DNA from: an uncultured Oscillospiraceae bacterium
GTDB lineage: Bacteria; Bacillota; Clostridia; Oscillospirales; Acutalibacteraceae
Reading direction: 5' to 3'
DNA length: 64,000 nucleotides
Assembly (NCBI GenBank): GCA_905192745.1
Contig: CAJJLZ010000003.1
Location: forward strand, 62,001-126,000
Below, in pieces: positions 41,827-49,407 of this stretch. The notes beneath the pieces were generated by a model. The model saw nothing but the letters and a program-made list of their open reading frames with translations. It was not told where the DNA came from and did not search any database. A program made the position numbers and the translations under genes. Within the stretch, counting starts at the first letter, position 1, and every line of letters starts with the position of its first letter.

Positions 41827-42370
41827 TCACGCGTTGCCGTTCAGGCTCTGCCATTGTTCTCTGGTGATACAGGTAAAATGCTCGGTGCGGATATCCCCCA
41901 TGGGAGACGGCTGATCCTTTGCCGTATGGTGATAGAGAAACCCGCATTTTTCCTGCACACGCCTGGATTTCCCGTTTCCATTGTAATAGCCGCACCAGAC
42001 CGCGGTGCAGCCGAGTTCTTCAAAACAACGGCTGAGAAGAGCCCGCACCGCCTCCGGTATCAACCCCTGTCCCCAGTAGGGCGATCCAATAGCCGATCTC
42101 CGCTTCGGTATCACTCATCGGCGCGCTGCCGTGTCCGCTTCGCATAATTCCCACGCTGCCGACCGGAAGCCCGGTTTCTTTCAGCACCACCGCGTAAGTC
42201 TCCGGCTCGGACAACACGCCGCGAATGATTTCAAGACTGTTTTCCACGCTTGTATGGACAGGCCATCCGGCAATCGGACCGACACGCGGATCCTTTGCGT
42301 ATTTATATAGTTCTTCGGCATCGCTGTCTTCCCACGGACGCAGAAACAGCCGTTTCGTTTGTAATATCAT
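41827..42370 (-). pseudogene. GNAT N-acetyltransferase (RimJ/RimL type) with a frameshift
   Basis: Two overlapping frames together make one GNAT protein. The first (42370 down) reads MILQTKRLFLRPWEDSDAEE, then GSVGIMRSGH and EAEIGYWI; there the frame is lost near 42080-42086 and the rest (PYWGQGLIPEAVRALLSRCF, then NGKSRRVQEKCGF) continues in another frame to 41827. Relatives read YWIG-x-PYWGQGL, so about two bases are missing (or one is extra). Either a real pseudogene or a sequencing/assembly error. It lies 13 bases upstream of the ABC ATPase gene. Confidence 0.8.
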
Positions 42371-42449
42371 GTCTCATTTCTCCCTAACGGTTTTATTCTT
42401 TCCCATGCGGCATCCGATACTGAGCAGTTTTCAAAATGGATACTGAAAA

Positions 42450-42490
42450 CCCGCAAAAGTGCCGTGCTGCTGGGCTTTTGCGGGCTTTCT
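42450..42490. terminator. Orphan hairpin terminator
   Basis: CCCGCAAAAG / CTTTTGCGGG (42450-42459 with 42475-42484) followed by CTTTCTTCTTTC. No + strand gene precedes it; on the - strand it also has a T-rich end (GGGTTTTC), so it may end transcription coming from the Wadjet-like remnant. Confidence 0.6.
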
Positions 42491-42540
42491 TCTTTCTAAA
42501 AAATTTACTCACACCACGAGCATTGCATCTGGAAAGAACG

Positions 42541-42575
42541 AGCGGTGCAGGGATACTTTCCCTACACCGCTTTTC
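42541..42575 (+). terminator. Second orphan hairpin terminator
   Basis: AGCGGTGCAGGGA / TCCCTACACCGCT (42541-42553 with 42559-42571, one mismatch) then TTTTCTG on the + strand. No intact + strand gene lies upstream; likely left over from a rearrangement. The rest of 42371-42714 is A+T-rich and shows no gene I can support. Confidence 0.55.
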
Positions 42576-42714
42576 TGTATATTTATAATAGCAGACTTTT
42601 TTTGGAAAGTCAATAGTAGACTGTGAAACAAATCATATTCTATTTCTTCGGATTGAACTATGTAGTTGGGTACCAGATTTTCATTTTTTAGTTTTGCACC
42701 CTCATCACAACCAG

Positions 42715-42819
42715 TCAAATACCTGCACACTTATAGTATTCCTTTTCCGCTTGTTGTTTTGACCATATGTCATTTCCAAGTAGTACCGAAAGCGCAGTTA
42801 TTCCTTGTCCCTCTTGCAT
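42715..42819 (-). CDS. 34-codon ORF directly after the JetD-like remnant
   Basis: MQEGQGITALSVLLGNDIWS begins a 34-residue frame with an unusually good ribosome binding site (AAAGGGGG, 8 bases before the ATG) that starts 2 bases after the JetD-like stop. Another frame takes over with protein-like sequence (CDEGAKLKNENLVPNY) at its end, so it may be the start of a gene broken by a frameshift rather than a true micropeptide. Family not recognised. Confidence 0.35.
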   Translation of the reverse strand: MQEGQGITALSVLLGNDIWSKQQAEKEYYKCAGI

Positions 42820-42821
42820 AC

Positions 42822-43559
42822 TTATATCCCCCTTTTTGCCGACTCATATAAGTATACATAACCTTTTAGAAAATTATCCCAATAGTACCCCTCCTGTTCT
42901 AACCGTACACAGCATTCCAGCATATACGCAATGCACTCCGAACAGTCTTCCGGCTCAGCACTTGTTGTCAACTCATGCAATTTATGCGAATACTCAAGCG
43001 AGAAGAGTGTTGTAAACGCCGCAAATGTGACCAACTCTTGCTTATTCATCCGGTAAGTCCGTGTGCTGGCGCTAATTTCGCGGTGAAGTCTTGCAAGCAT
43101 GCTGAAACTTCCGTGATAAATAACAAGCTCGTCAGGCGGGCGATGTTTACCGATATAATCAAAATAATTGGCTTTATTTTCGATAAATAAAATACATCGC
43201 ACTCCTTTTGAAAGTGTAATCTGAGCCGCTGTCATGTCATGTCCGTAAACGGTGCTGCCTCCCTTTAGATTTGAGAAATGCAGACTTTTCCCATCAGGGA
43301 AGTTAAGAGAAAGCGGCCCACAGAACTCGAATTGCTCTGGATATTTTACGATACCAATTAGATTCAATAGCTGTTCATCTAAAGTTTGGTCATCGCAGTC
43401 CAAATACTTTTTCAGAATGCGCAGCAATCGCGTCTCGACAACTCGTTCAAAATGCTTGCTGTCACCAAAGCAACGAATAGAGAACACTCGTTTCAATAGC
43501 TCGCTCTCCTTGTTGGCATCTATATACCGCAATGCTTTCAGCAAAGAGAATCTCGTCAT
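42822..43559 (-). pseudogene. JetD-like (DUF2220/Toprim) protein remnant of a Wadjet-type system
   Basis: A 245-codon frame whose central part reads like the Wadjet nuclease subunit: IRCFGDSKHFERVVETRLL, GGSTVYGHDMTAAQIT, ILFIENKANYFDYI (the E-N motif), LVIYHGSF, then YRMNKQELVTFA and RLEQEGYYWD. The usual WGDIDLGGF-like Toprim segment between the YHGSF and YRMN blocks is missing, and the N-terminal domain (family ~400 residues) is absent, so it is broken by deletions. Wadjet systems cut plasmids using a condensin-like complex. Family naming rests on motif reading only. Confidence 0.5.
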
Positions 43560-44430
43560 TCAGTTTGGGAATGGTCTCCTCACGGCATACACGTAAACGT
43601 TCTCCCAAGACCCCTTTTTCTGTATCCTTTGCGCTCAAATCTGCATCAAGATCCATAATGGCGCCATCCAATTGGCTAAGATGATTTTTGAGCGCATCGA
43701 TGGTACTGGTGTCAATCGCCGCAAGGCTGGTGCGCAATCTCGAGACATCTTGTTCCAGTTCGGGAACAGTTTGCTTTTCTTTCGCATATAGTACTGCTTG
43801 CTGGATATCGCTTTCTCCAGAAACAGGAAGTTACCTTTACCTCTCGCTTCGCAAATGTACGGAGCCGTGAAGCAATGGCTGCTTTCAAATCCAGAGCGTC
43901 CCGCGGAAATTGATAGATTCCGCTCTCCAAGGATTTTTGTTCCTGCTGCAAAGCGCTTCGGCTGGCAGCCAACCGCTGCTGTTCGTCAACCATACGAGAA
44001 CTAAGCTCGATGATATGTTTGCCGAGTTCCTGTACAGTCGGATAATAACCAAAAAATCTTGGGAATTCATAATATAATCAAAACCCAGTTCATGAACCAA
44101 GGCAAACAGACTCTCGATACTTTTTCTTGTTCATGCCGATAAAAGATCCATCCAGCGCCAGCAATCGCGGGCGGTCATCACGGTATTTTTCGTAAATTCG
44201 CACGAGGGGATTTATCCGGGAGACCGATGCATTGACGTCGCTTATTAATTCTTGAAAATCCACCATTCAAAGCTTTCTTTGTTCCTAAGTCTCTTTAGAT
44301 CATCCACTATAACCACCGTTCCCCGGCCCACTTCTCACAAACTGAGGAACAGCGGCGCTTTGCCTGATTCTCCGCCATGGTTAGTGGCTGAATATATAAA
44401 CGCCTCTCTGATAAGACATGTTTGTCATAA
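43560..44430 (-). pseudogene. SMC-like ATPase (JetC-like) remnant, multiply frameshifted
   Basis: Pieces in different - strand frames fit one SMC-type ATPase. From 44430 down: YSATNHGGESGKAPLFLSL (ABC-signature-like GGE, then a stop); from ATG 44266 DDRPRLLALDGSFIGM (Walker B-like, D-E changed to D-G), LVHELGFDYIMNSQDF, then a frame change in a T run near 44050-44056; then GYYPTVQELGKHIIEL and coiled-coil QQRLAASRSALQQEQKSLES; another shift near 43825; then GESDIQQAVLYAKEKQ and LSQLDGAIMDLDADLSAKD ending in a stop at 43462. Coiled coil after Walker B is not the family order, so the locus is rearranged as well as decayed. Confidence 0.45.
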
Positions 44431-44653
44431 AACGCCTTTCCTCTGCGCTCTCCGAAATACAGGCTGAAAAACAACGGAAACTTTTAACAACTACAGCCAG
44501 TCATTCCAGACGTATCTTTTTTTATCATCTGAATAAAACAGCCTGTTCATAAAATCCGTCTTCTCCTAACCGACAGAATCGGCCCCCGAGTTGCCGTCCA
44601 CAGTTCGCGGCAGAACTACCGCATAAACGTGGTATTCTTACTGAACCTGATGT
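44431..44653. other. Gene-free spacer before the biosynthetic operon's 3' end
   Basis: No ORF, hairpin with T tract or recognisable site that I can support between the SMC remnant and the ACP stop codon. It separates the broken defence locus from the biosynthetic gene cluster. Confidence 0.5.
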
Positions 44654-44899
44654 CTATTCAGCGTTGCCGCAAAGTTGCAGTATATATTGAACGATATCTT
44701 TGACGGTATGTATGTCATGCATATTGTCTTCTATTGTACACTTAAAAGTATCTTCTATCTCCATTAGGATATTGATATAGTCAACAGAAGTAATCGCTAA
44801 ATCATGGAATAGTTCCGAATCCATTTCAATGGAACCTGGTTGATTTAGGTATGGTGTGAAAATGTCTTGTAACTCTTCGAATATTTTCTGCTGTGTCAT
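44654..44899 (-). CDS. Free-standing acyl carrier protein
   Basis: An 81-residue carrier protein with the phosphopantetheine serine in DLAITSVDYINILMEIED (the D-S-L motif appears as T-S-V), an acidic helix II and the C-terminal IHTVKDIVQYI. GGAGG lies 8 bases before the ATG, and it overlaps the acyl-AMP ligase stop by 4 bases. The pair suggests the ligase loads an acyl group on this carrier for the adjacent NRPS/PKS. A+T-richer than the chromosome. Last gene of the operon. Confidence 0.88.
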   Translation of the reverse strand: MTQQKIFEELQDIFTPYLNQPGSIEMDSELFHDLAITSVDYINILMEIEDTFKCTIEDNMHDIHTVKDIVQYILQLCGNAE

Positions 44900-46500
44900 A
44901 ATTTTGTCCTCCTGATCTTTTTAGTCGGCGTTTTAGAAAACTCCACATCCCTGAAAATAACCTTAGAAATAGTCTTATAGATAGGCAGGCCGTCGTTGAT
45001 GGCTTTCAAATCCTCTTCCATCCGTTTTTTATTGGTTTCCCCATTATCTCCAATATACACCTCCGCTTCGATTTGATCGCCATTCTGATACACCACCGCT
45101 TCCTTTACATAATCCAATGCGTATAAATATTCCTCAAGTTCTTCGGGACTTACGTTTTTTCCATTGCTCAAGACAATTATGTTTTTTTTGCGGCCAGTAA
45201 TATACAGAAAGCCGTCTTCATCCATATATCCCAAATCCCCTGTTCGAAACCATCCGTCTCGAAACGCGTCGACGGTCATTTCTTCATCTTCATAATACCC
45301 AGACGCGACCATGTCTCCCTTTACAAGAATCTCGCCATCATCAACTTTTAAGGTAACGCTATCCAAAATCTGTCCGACACTTTTATCCCGGTAAAAATGG
45401 TTGCGATTGACCGCCAATACGGGAGAACACTCCGTTATTCCGTACCCATTGAGTACCTGGATACCCAATTCACGAAACCCCCGGATATATTTCTCATGAA
45501 TCGGCGCTCCGCCTGTTATAATGAATTCCAACCGGCCCCCGAAAGAATCATGAATCCGTGAAAATAAGCTTTTCCTCAGATCTATTCCAAGCGACATGAA
45601 CAAATGGCTGATTTTGAGGAGTTTGCGCAGTCTGCCGTCTTTTCCGTTTTTCTGAGCTTTTATCCATATTTGTTTGTATAGCGATTCAACAATCATAGGA
45701 ACCAGTATCATATTTTGCGGCCGATACCTGATCAGATCTCTGCTTAAATCCCTCAAATTACGGTTGAGCGAAATGGGTTGGCCAGAAAGAAGAAGGCACA
45801 GAACATTTGCAGTAAATGCAAATGTATGATATAACGGCAGCACAAGAAGACTTGTCCCCCCAAAAAAGACACTCTTTATGGAGGCAACGGTGTCCGATAC
45901 TATATTTTTATGAGAAAGTATAACACCTTTGGGCTGACAGGTAGTGCCGGATGTATAGACGATCGTACTGCACCTATTCGGCTGTATTCGAATGTCCAAA
46001 TAGGCGGTCTCTCCTATTTCAATCAGCTTTTGTCCTTTTTGCAGCAGCTGCGGTAGGTCAGTTTCCAGGACGATTATCTGCTGGCAATGAAGACGCTCCC
46101 GTACTTTTTGAATTTTATCCAGCGACCGTTTGGAGCAGATAATAAACTGAACATCCGTTTTATTGATGAGCGCCGTCAGCTGTTCTTCCATCAATTCCGG
46201 ATCCAGTGGAACCACAACATTCTCACCGTTGACAATGGCAAAATAGGCTACAATCCAGTAGTATGAATTCTCCCCGACCAACGCCGCTTTCCCATGATCC
46301 AACCCCAGAGCGTGGAGCGCGGTACCAAGGTAGTTGATGTCATGCATGAATTGACAATAGCTGATTGTTGTAACAGCTTTTTCATCCTGTATAAACTGAA
46401 ATGCGGTACGATCTTTATACGTTTGTGCACAATACATCACCAAGTCTTTCAGATGATGAATCAACGGCGCCGTATAAAGAGGATATGGTTTGTTTTTCAC
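44896..46500 (-). CDS. Acyl-AMP ligase / long-chain acyl-CoA synthetase-like
   Basis: A 534-residue ANL-superfamily enzyme: P-loop STIVYTSGTTCQPKGVILSH (A3), LPLYHTFAF, GYGITECSP (A5), WFRTGDLGYMDEDGFLYITGRKKN (A7-A8) and the catalytic lysine near the end (KTPTKKIRR). It activates a carboxylic acid as acyl-AMP; the co-translated ACP suggests transfer to a carrier protein rather than to CoA, that is a starter-unit loader. The GTG at 46500 is preferred: AGGAGG is 6 bases upstream, while the GTG at 46515 overlaps that site. Acyl substrate unknown. Confidence 0.88.
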   Translation of the reverse strand: MKNKPYPLYTAPLIHHLKDLVMYCAQTYKDRTAFQFIQDEKAVTTISYCQFMHDINYLGTALHALGLDHGKAALVGENSYYWIVAYFAIVNGENVVVPLDPELMEEQLTALINKTDVQFIICSKRSLDKIQKVRERLHCQQIIVLETDLPQLLQKGQKLIEIGETAYLDIRIQPNRCSTIVYTSGTTCQPKGVILSHKNIVSDTVASIKSVFFGGTSLLVLPLYHTFAFTANVLCLLLSGQPISLNRNLRDLSRDLIRYRPQNMILVPMIVESLYKQIWIKAQKNGKDGRLRKLLKISHLFMSLGIDLRKSLFSRIHDSFGGRLEFIITGGAPIHEKYIRGFRELGIQVLNGYGITECSPVLAVNRNHFYRDKSVGQILDSVTLKVDDGEILVKGDMVASGYYEDEEMTVDAFRDGWFRTGDLGYMDEDGFLYITGRKKNIIVLSNGKNVSPEELEEYLYALDYVKEAVVYQNGDQIEAEVYIGDNGETNKKRMEEDLKAINDGLPIYKTISKVIFRDVEFSKTPTKKIRRTKL

Positions 46501-46578
46501 AATTTCCCTCCTCACGCAATTAAAAATACAACCGCCAACCAGCCGAGACGTGGAAACCTGTATTACGTGTACAGCCTT

Positions 46579-47703
46579 TTACCAAAATAAATCAGTTAAG
46601 ATCAAGTGCATCCTGTTTTTATGTACTCGATTTAGTTTATCGAGTACAGGGTCCGGATTCATCCCGCCATATGTCCTACTCCAATACAGAAGAACATCGT
46701 AGATGACGTTATTTCCCCCCGTGGCATTTGTAAAGATGGCCAGGCCTTTTCCCATATCCGGCACCAGCATGAAAAAACTATGTGATCCCAAATTGAGCCC
46801 ATAATGAGAAAGCAGGATGTGCCTGTTGATTCTCGTGGTAAAAAAACCCAGACTACAATTATCGTCCCTGCTACATGTATGCATCAAACGAATTTGTTTT
46901 TTTGTCATATTAGCAAATTGACCATCCCGTGAATAGGCCTGCAAATGTTGTAACAGGAACAATGAAAAATCCGATATTGTGGTGATGAGACCTGCGGCGG
47001 CACTTTGTGAATATATTCTTTTCTTTAAGGCATAACCAAAAGCATTATGACCATAAGAACAGGCATCTAAATCGGATTTGTGCTGACAAAACAACGAATG
47101 CCGCATTTTCAGAGGAGTGAAAACCAGAGATTCCATCGCGGAATTGAAATCCGTATCTAGGACATCTTCCACCATCATCTGCAAAACTGTATAGCCTAGA
47201 GAAGTATAACAAAATTCGTGAAGCGTGCCGAATTTCTTCTTAGTCAAGGAATCTGTCAAAATATCAAGGGCGTTGATAAAGGATTTACCCCCGCGGTCAT
47301 ATTGAGGAGGCAAACCGGAGGTATGATTCAGCAGCATGCGGGGGGTGATCGTATCCTGCTCCACAGTGTATGGGAAACGCCACCTCTTGAGATACTGATT
47401 AATATCGTTATCCAGTTGAATCCGATGCTCCCCGGCCAATGCCATCACACCCCAGGCCGTAATCGTTTTTGACAGCGAGCCTGCCATAAATTGTGTGTCC
47501 ACGGTTACCGGTGACTGAGTCCCGGTCCTTGTCACGCCACAGGAATACGGAACTGAAGCCGATGGCTCACCGATGTCCAGCGTAACCACGGACGCTCCCG
47601 GCACCGCATTGTTTTTGCAGGAAACGGTCAGGGTTTCCTGCAAGATACCGTCAAATTGGCCGTTAAGCGCCTTTCTTACTTTCAATCCTCTCTCTGAATT
47701 CAT
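46579..47703 (-). CDS. Serine hydrolase, beta-lactamase/class C fold
   Basis: A 374-residue protein of the beta-lactamase-related family: S76-L-S-K79 (GSLSKTITAWG) is the nucleophile motif, Y166-T-S replaces the usual Y-x-N, and HYGLNLGSH stands where K-T-G is normally found. LLNHTSGLPP and LGYTVLQMMVED are typical structural motifs. No signal peptide is seen, so it is probably cytoplasmic. In NRPS clusters such enzymes act as esterases, peptidases or cyclases that release or trim the product; that role is inferred from location. GAGGTG precedes the ATG. Confidence 0.85.
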   Translation of the reverse strand: MNSERGLKVRKALNGQFDGILQETLTVSCKNNAVPGASVVTLDIGEPSASVPYSCGVTRTGTQSPVTVDTQFMAGSLSKTITAWGVMALAGEHRIQLDNDINQYLKRWRFPYTVEQDTITPRMLLNHTSGLPPQYDRGGKSFINALDILTDSLTKKKFGTLHEFCYTSLGYTVLQMMVEDVLDTDFNSAMESLVFTPLKMRHSLFCQHKSDLDACSYGHNAFGYALKKRIYSQSAAAGLITTISDFSLFLLQHLQAYSRDGQFANMTKKQIRLMHTCSRDDNCSLGFFTTRINRHILLSHYGLNLGSHSFFMLVPDMGKGLAIFTNATGGNNVIYDVLLYWSRTYGGMNPDPVLDKLNRVHKNRMHLILTDLFW

Positions 47704-47728
47704 ATTTTCACCTCGCCGCTGCAGCCGT

Positions 47729-49345
47729 TTACATCACGTATCGATTAAAGACTGTATAGTACTGCTTATCTTTACGTATCAGTTCCTTCAACATCTGACG
47801 TTGTTCCCTTTCAATCACAGTCTGATATCGGAAAAATTCATCATTCAAAAACTGGGAGGTTATATTCTCGGCGACCCCAGCTTCAAATCCTTTCGCCGTC
47901 AACTCAAGAAGGCAGCTATACCATTCATAAACACGTTCCTCACATTTCATCCTAATTTCATCCAGCATTTGCTGATAATGCCTGATTCGTTGAATGGATC
48001 CGTCATCTCCCATTTCATTGGCATATTTTAAGATAAGACGAATGTTGATGATATGATCATTCAGGAAAAATTGCAGTTTATAATTATCAGCGCTTTTGCT
48101 ACTGATAAAGTACGATAAATAATCCGCCAATCCCCGTATAGAATTATTAAAAATAGGACTTAAATCATCCGTCAAATCACCTTTTAGATATCCTTCTCTC
48201 ATAAATTGTTCATATAGGGCAGTTCCTTTATATATAGACAGACGCGAATGCATAGGAAACCGATTGCACAGCAATTTATTTCTTTTTAAAAAATTTAAAT
48301 TTTCATACAGTCTCTCCATAGTGGAAAATGGATTAAAATTTATAAAACCAATACTTGTGTTTATTTCGTTCACGTTAAAGTATTGTATTGATTTTTCAGA
48401 ATGATAAAAATTATCGCTTTTTCCATACAACTTAAGATCTTCACAGTTTGCCGATTCAATACCTATAAACACTCGGACAAGACCTGCTTGTTTTAACAAC
48501 TGCATCAACTCTGGAGAAGATTTCTGATAAAAATCGCAGCGTGTATAAACTGTGAGACAATATGGATTCTGTTGTTGAATTAACAAGTTTGCTATTTCAA
48601 ACAGACGCTGATAGGAATCCTCAATATCATCTTCAAAACTTTCGTCTTGTATAAAAAAGCAGGAAATACCATATGTGTTGTAAATCAATTGAATTTCTTC
48701 CGCTACATCCTTCATGTCTAAGCCGCGCCACTGGCGCTTACCTCCTCTTCTCCAGTAAAGAGGAGAACAACAAAAACGGCAACTCCGTTTGCATCCTCTG
48801 CTTGTGCTGATTAGCGCTCGTCTCAAATGATATTTTTTAATCACATCCCGGCTGGCACGTGGTAATTCGCTCAGAGGGGCAATTAACGGGCGGTCTGGAT
48901 TTTCAATAACTTGGCCGTCCTTCCGATATACAAGACCGTTGATGCCTTCCAATGATGTATTGTTATCCAATGCGTTAATCAATTCACAGTATGTATATTC
49001 GCCTTCTCCCTTAATAATATGGTCAATATCAGGATTTTTCTGCATCCATTCCACTGCAAACAGAGATGCATGAATACCTCCCAGACATATTTTACAGTTT
49101 GTAATACTTTTAACCTTGTGAATAAAGTAGGAAACATCTTCCCTTGTATCATAATAGGTAGTACATCCAATATAATCTGGTTGAAAAGCCACAATTTCTT
49201 CATAAGGATAGGTTTTTGCGTGGATAGAATCTATCGTTACATCATGCCCCTGCATTCTCAGAGTGGATGCAATATAGGCGATCCCCAACTCCTCAACTCG
49301 CTGATTATCCACCAAGTTGAAACTAAAAAGCATAACTTTTGCCAT
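47729..49345 (-). CDS. B12-binding radical SAM enzyme (first of two)
   Basis: A 538-residue protein. N-terminal cobalamin-binding-type domain (1-140: SFNLVDNQRVEELGIAYIAS, DYIGCTTYYDTREDV, ICLGGIHAS, GEGEYTYCELI), then the radical SAM core with STSRGCKRSCRFCCSP (C-x3-C-x2-C, ~185-193), and a ~200-residue C-terminal domain. It is class-B-like: such enzymes often methylate unreactive carbons or rearrange substrates. The B12 D-x-H-x-x-G motif is not clear, so cobalamin binding should be treated as likely rather than proven. AAGGAGG is 7 bases before the ATG. Confidence 0.88.
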   Translation of the reverse strand: MAKVMLFSFNLVDNQRVEELGIAYIASTLRMQGHDVTIDSIHAKTYPYEEIVAFQPDYIGCTTYYDTREDVSYFIHKVKSITNCKICLGGIHASLFAVEWMQKNPDIDHIIKGEGEYTYCELINALDNNTSLEGINGLVYRKDGQVIENPDRPLIAPLSELPRASRDVIKKYHLRRALISTSRGCKRSCRFCCSPLYWRRGGKRQWRGLDMKDVAEEIQLIYNTYGISCFFIQDESFEDDIEDSYQRLFEIANLLIQQQNPYCLTVYTRCDFYQKSSPELMQLLKQAGLVRVFIGIESANCEDLKLYGKSDNFYHSEKSIQYFNVNEINTSIGFINFNPFSTMERLYENLNFLKRNKLLCNRFPMHSRLSIYKGTALYEQFMREGYLKGDLTDDLSPIFNNSIRGLADYLSYFISSKSADNYKLQFFLNDHIINIRLILKYANEMGDDGSIQRIRHYQQMLDEIRMKCEERVYEWYSCLLELTAKGFEAGVAENITSQFLNDEFFRYQTVIEREQRQMLKELIRKDKQYYTVFNRYVM

Positions 49346-49407
49346 AATTCTTCCTCCTTGTAAACATTCATTATAGGTCCTATTCGTCCCAATAAGGCAT
49401 CCCCCTT

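Noticed and set aside
42509..42730. 73-codon - strand frame between the terminators and the JetD-like remnant
   Set aside because: It overlaps an orphan terminator and has no ribosome binding site; probably remnant sequence from a broken gene.
46579..47703. Antibiotic-resistance beta-lactamase
   Set aside because: No signal peptide, KTG motif replaced and gene embedded in the biosynthetic operon; a hydrolase role in biosynthesis is more likely.
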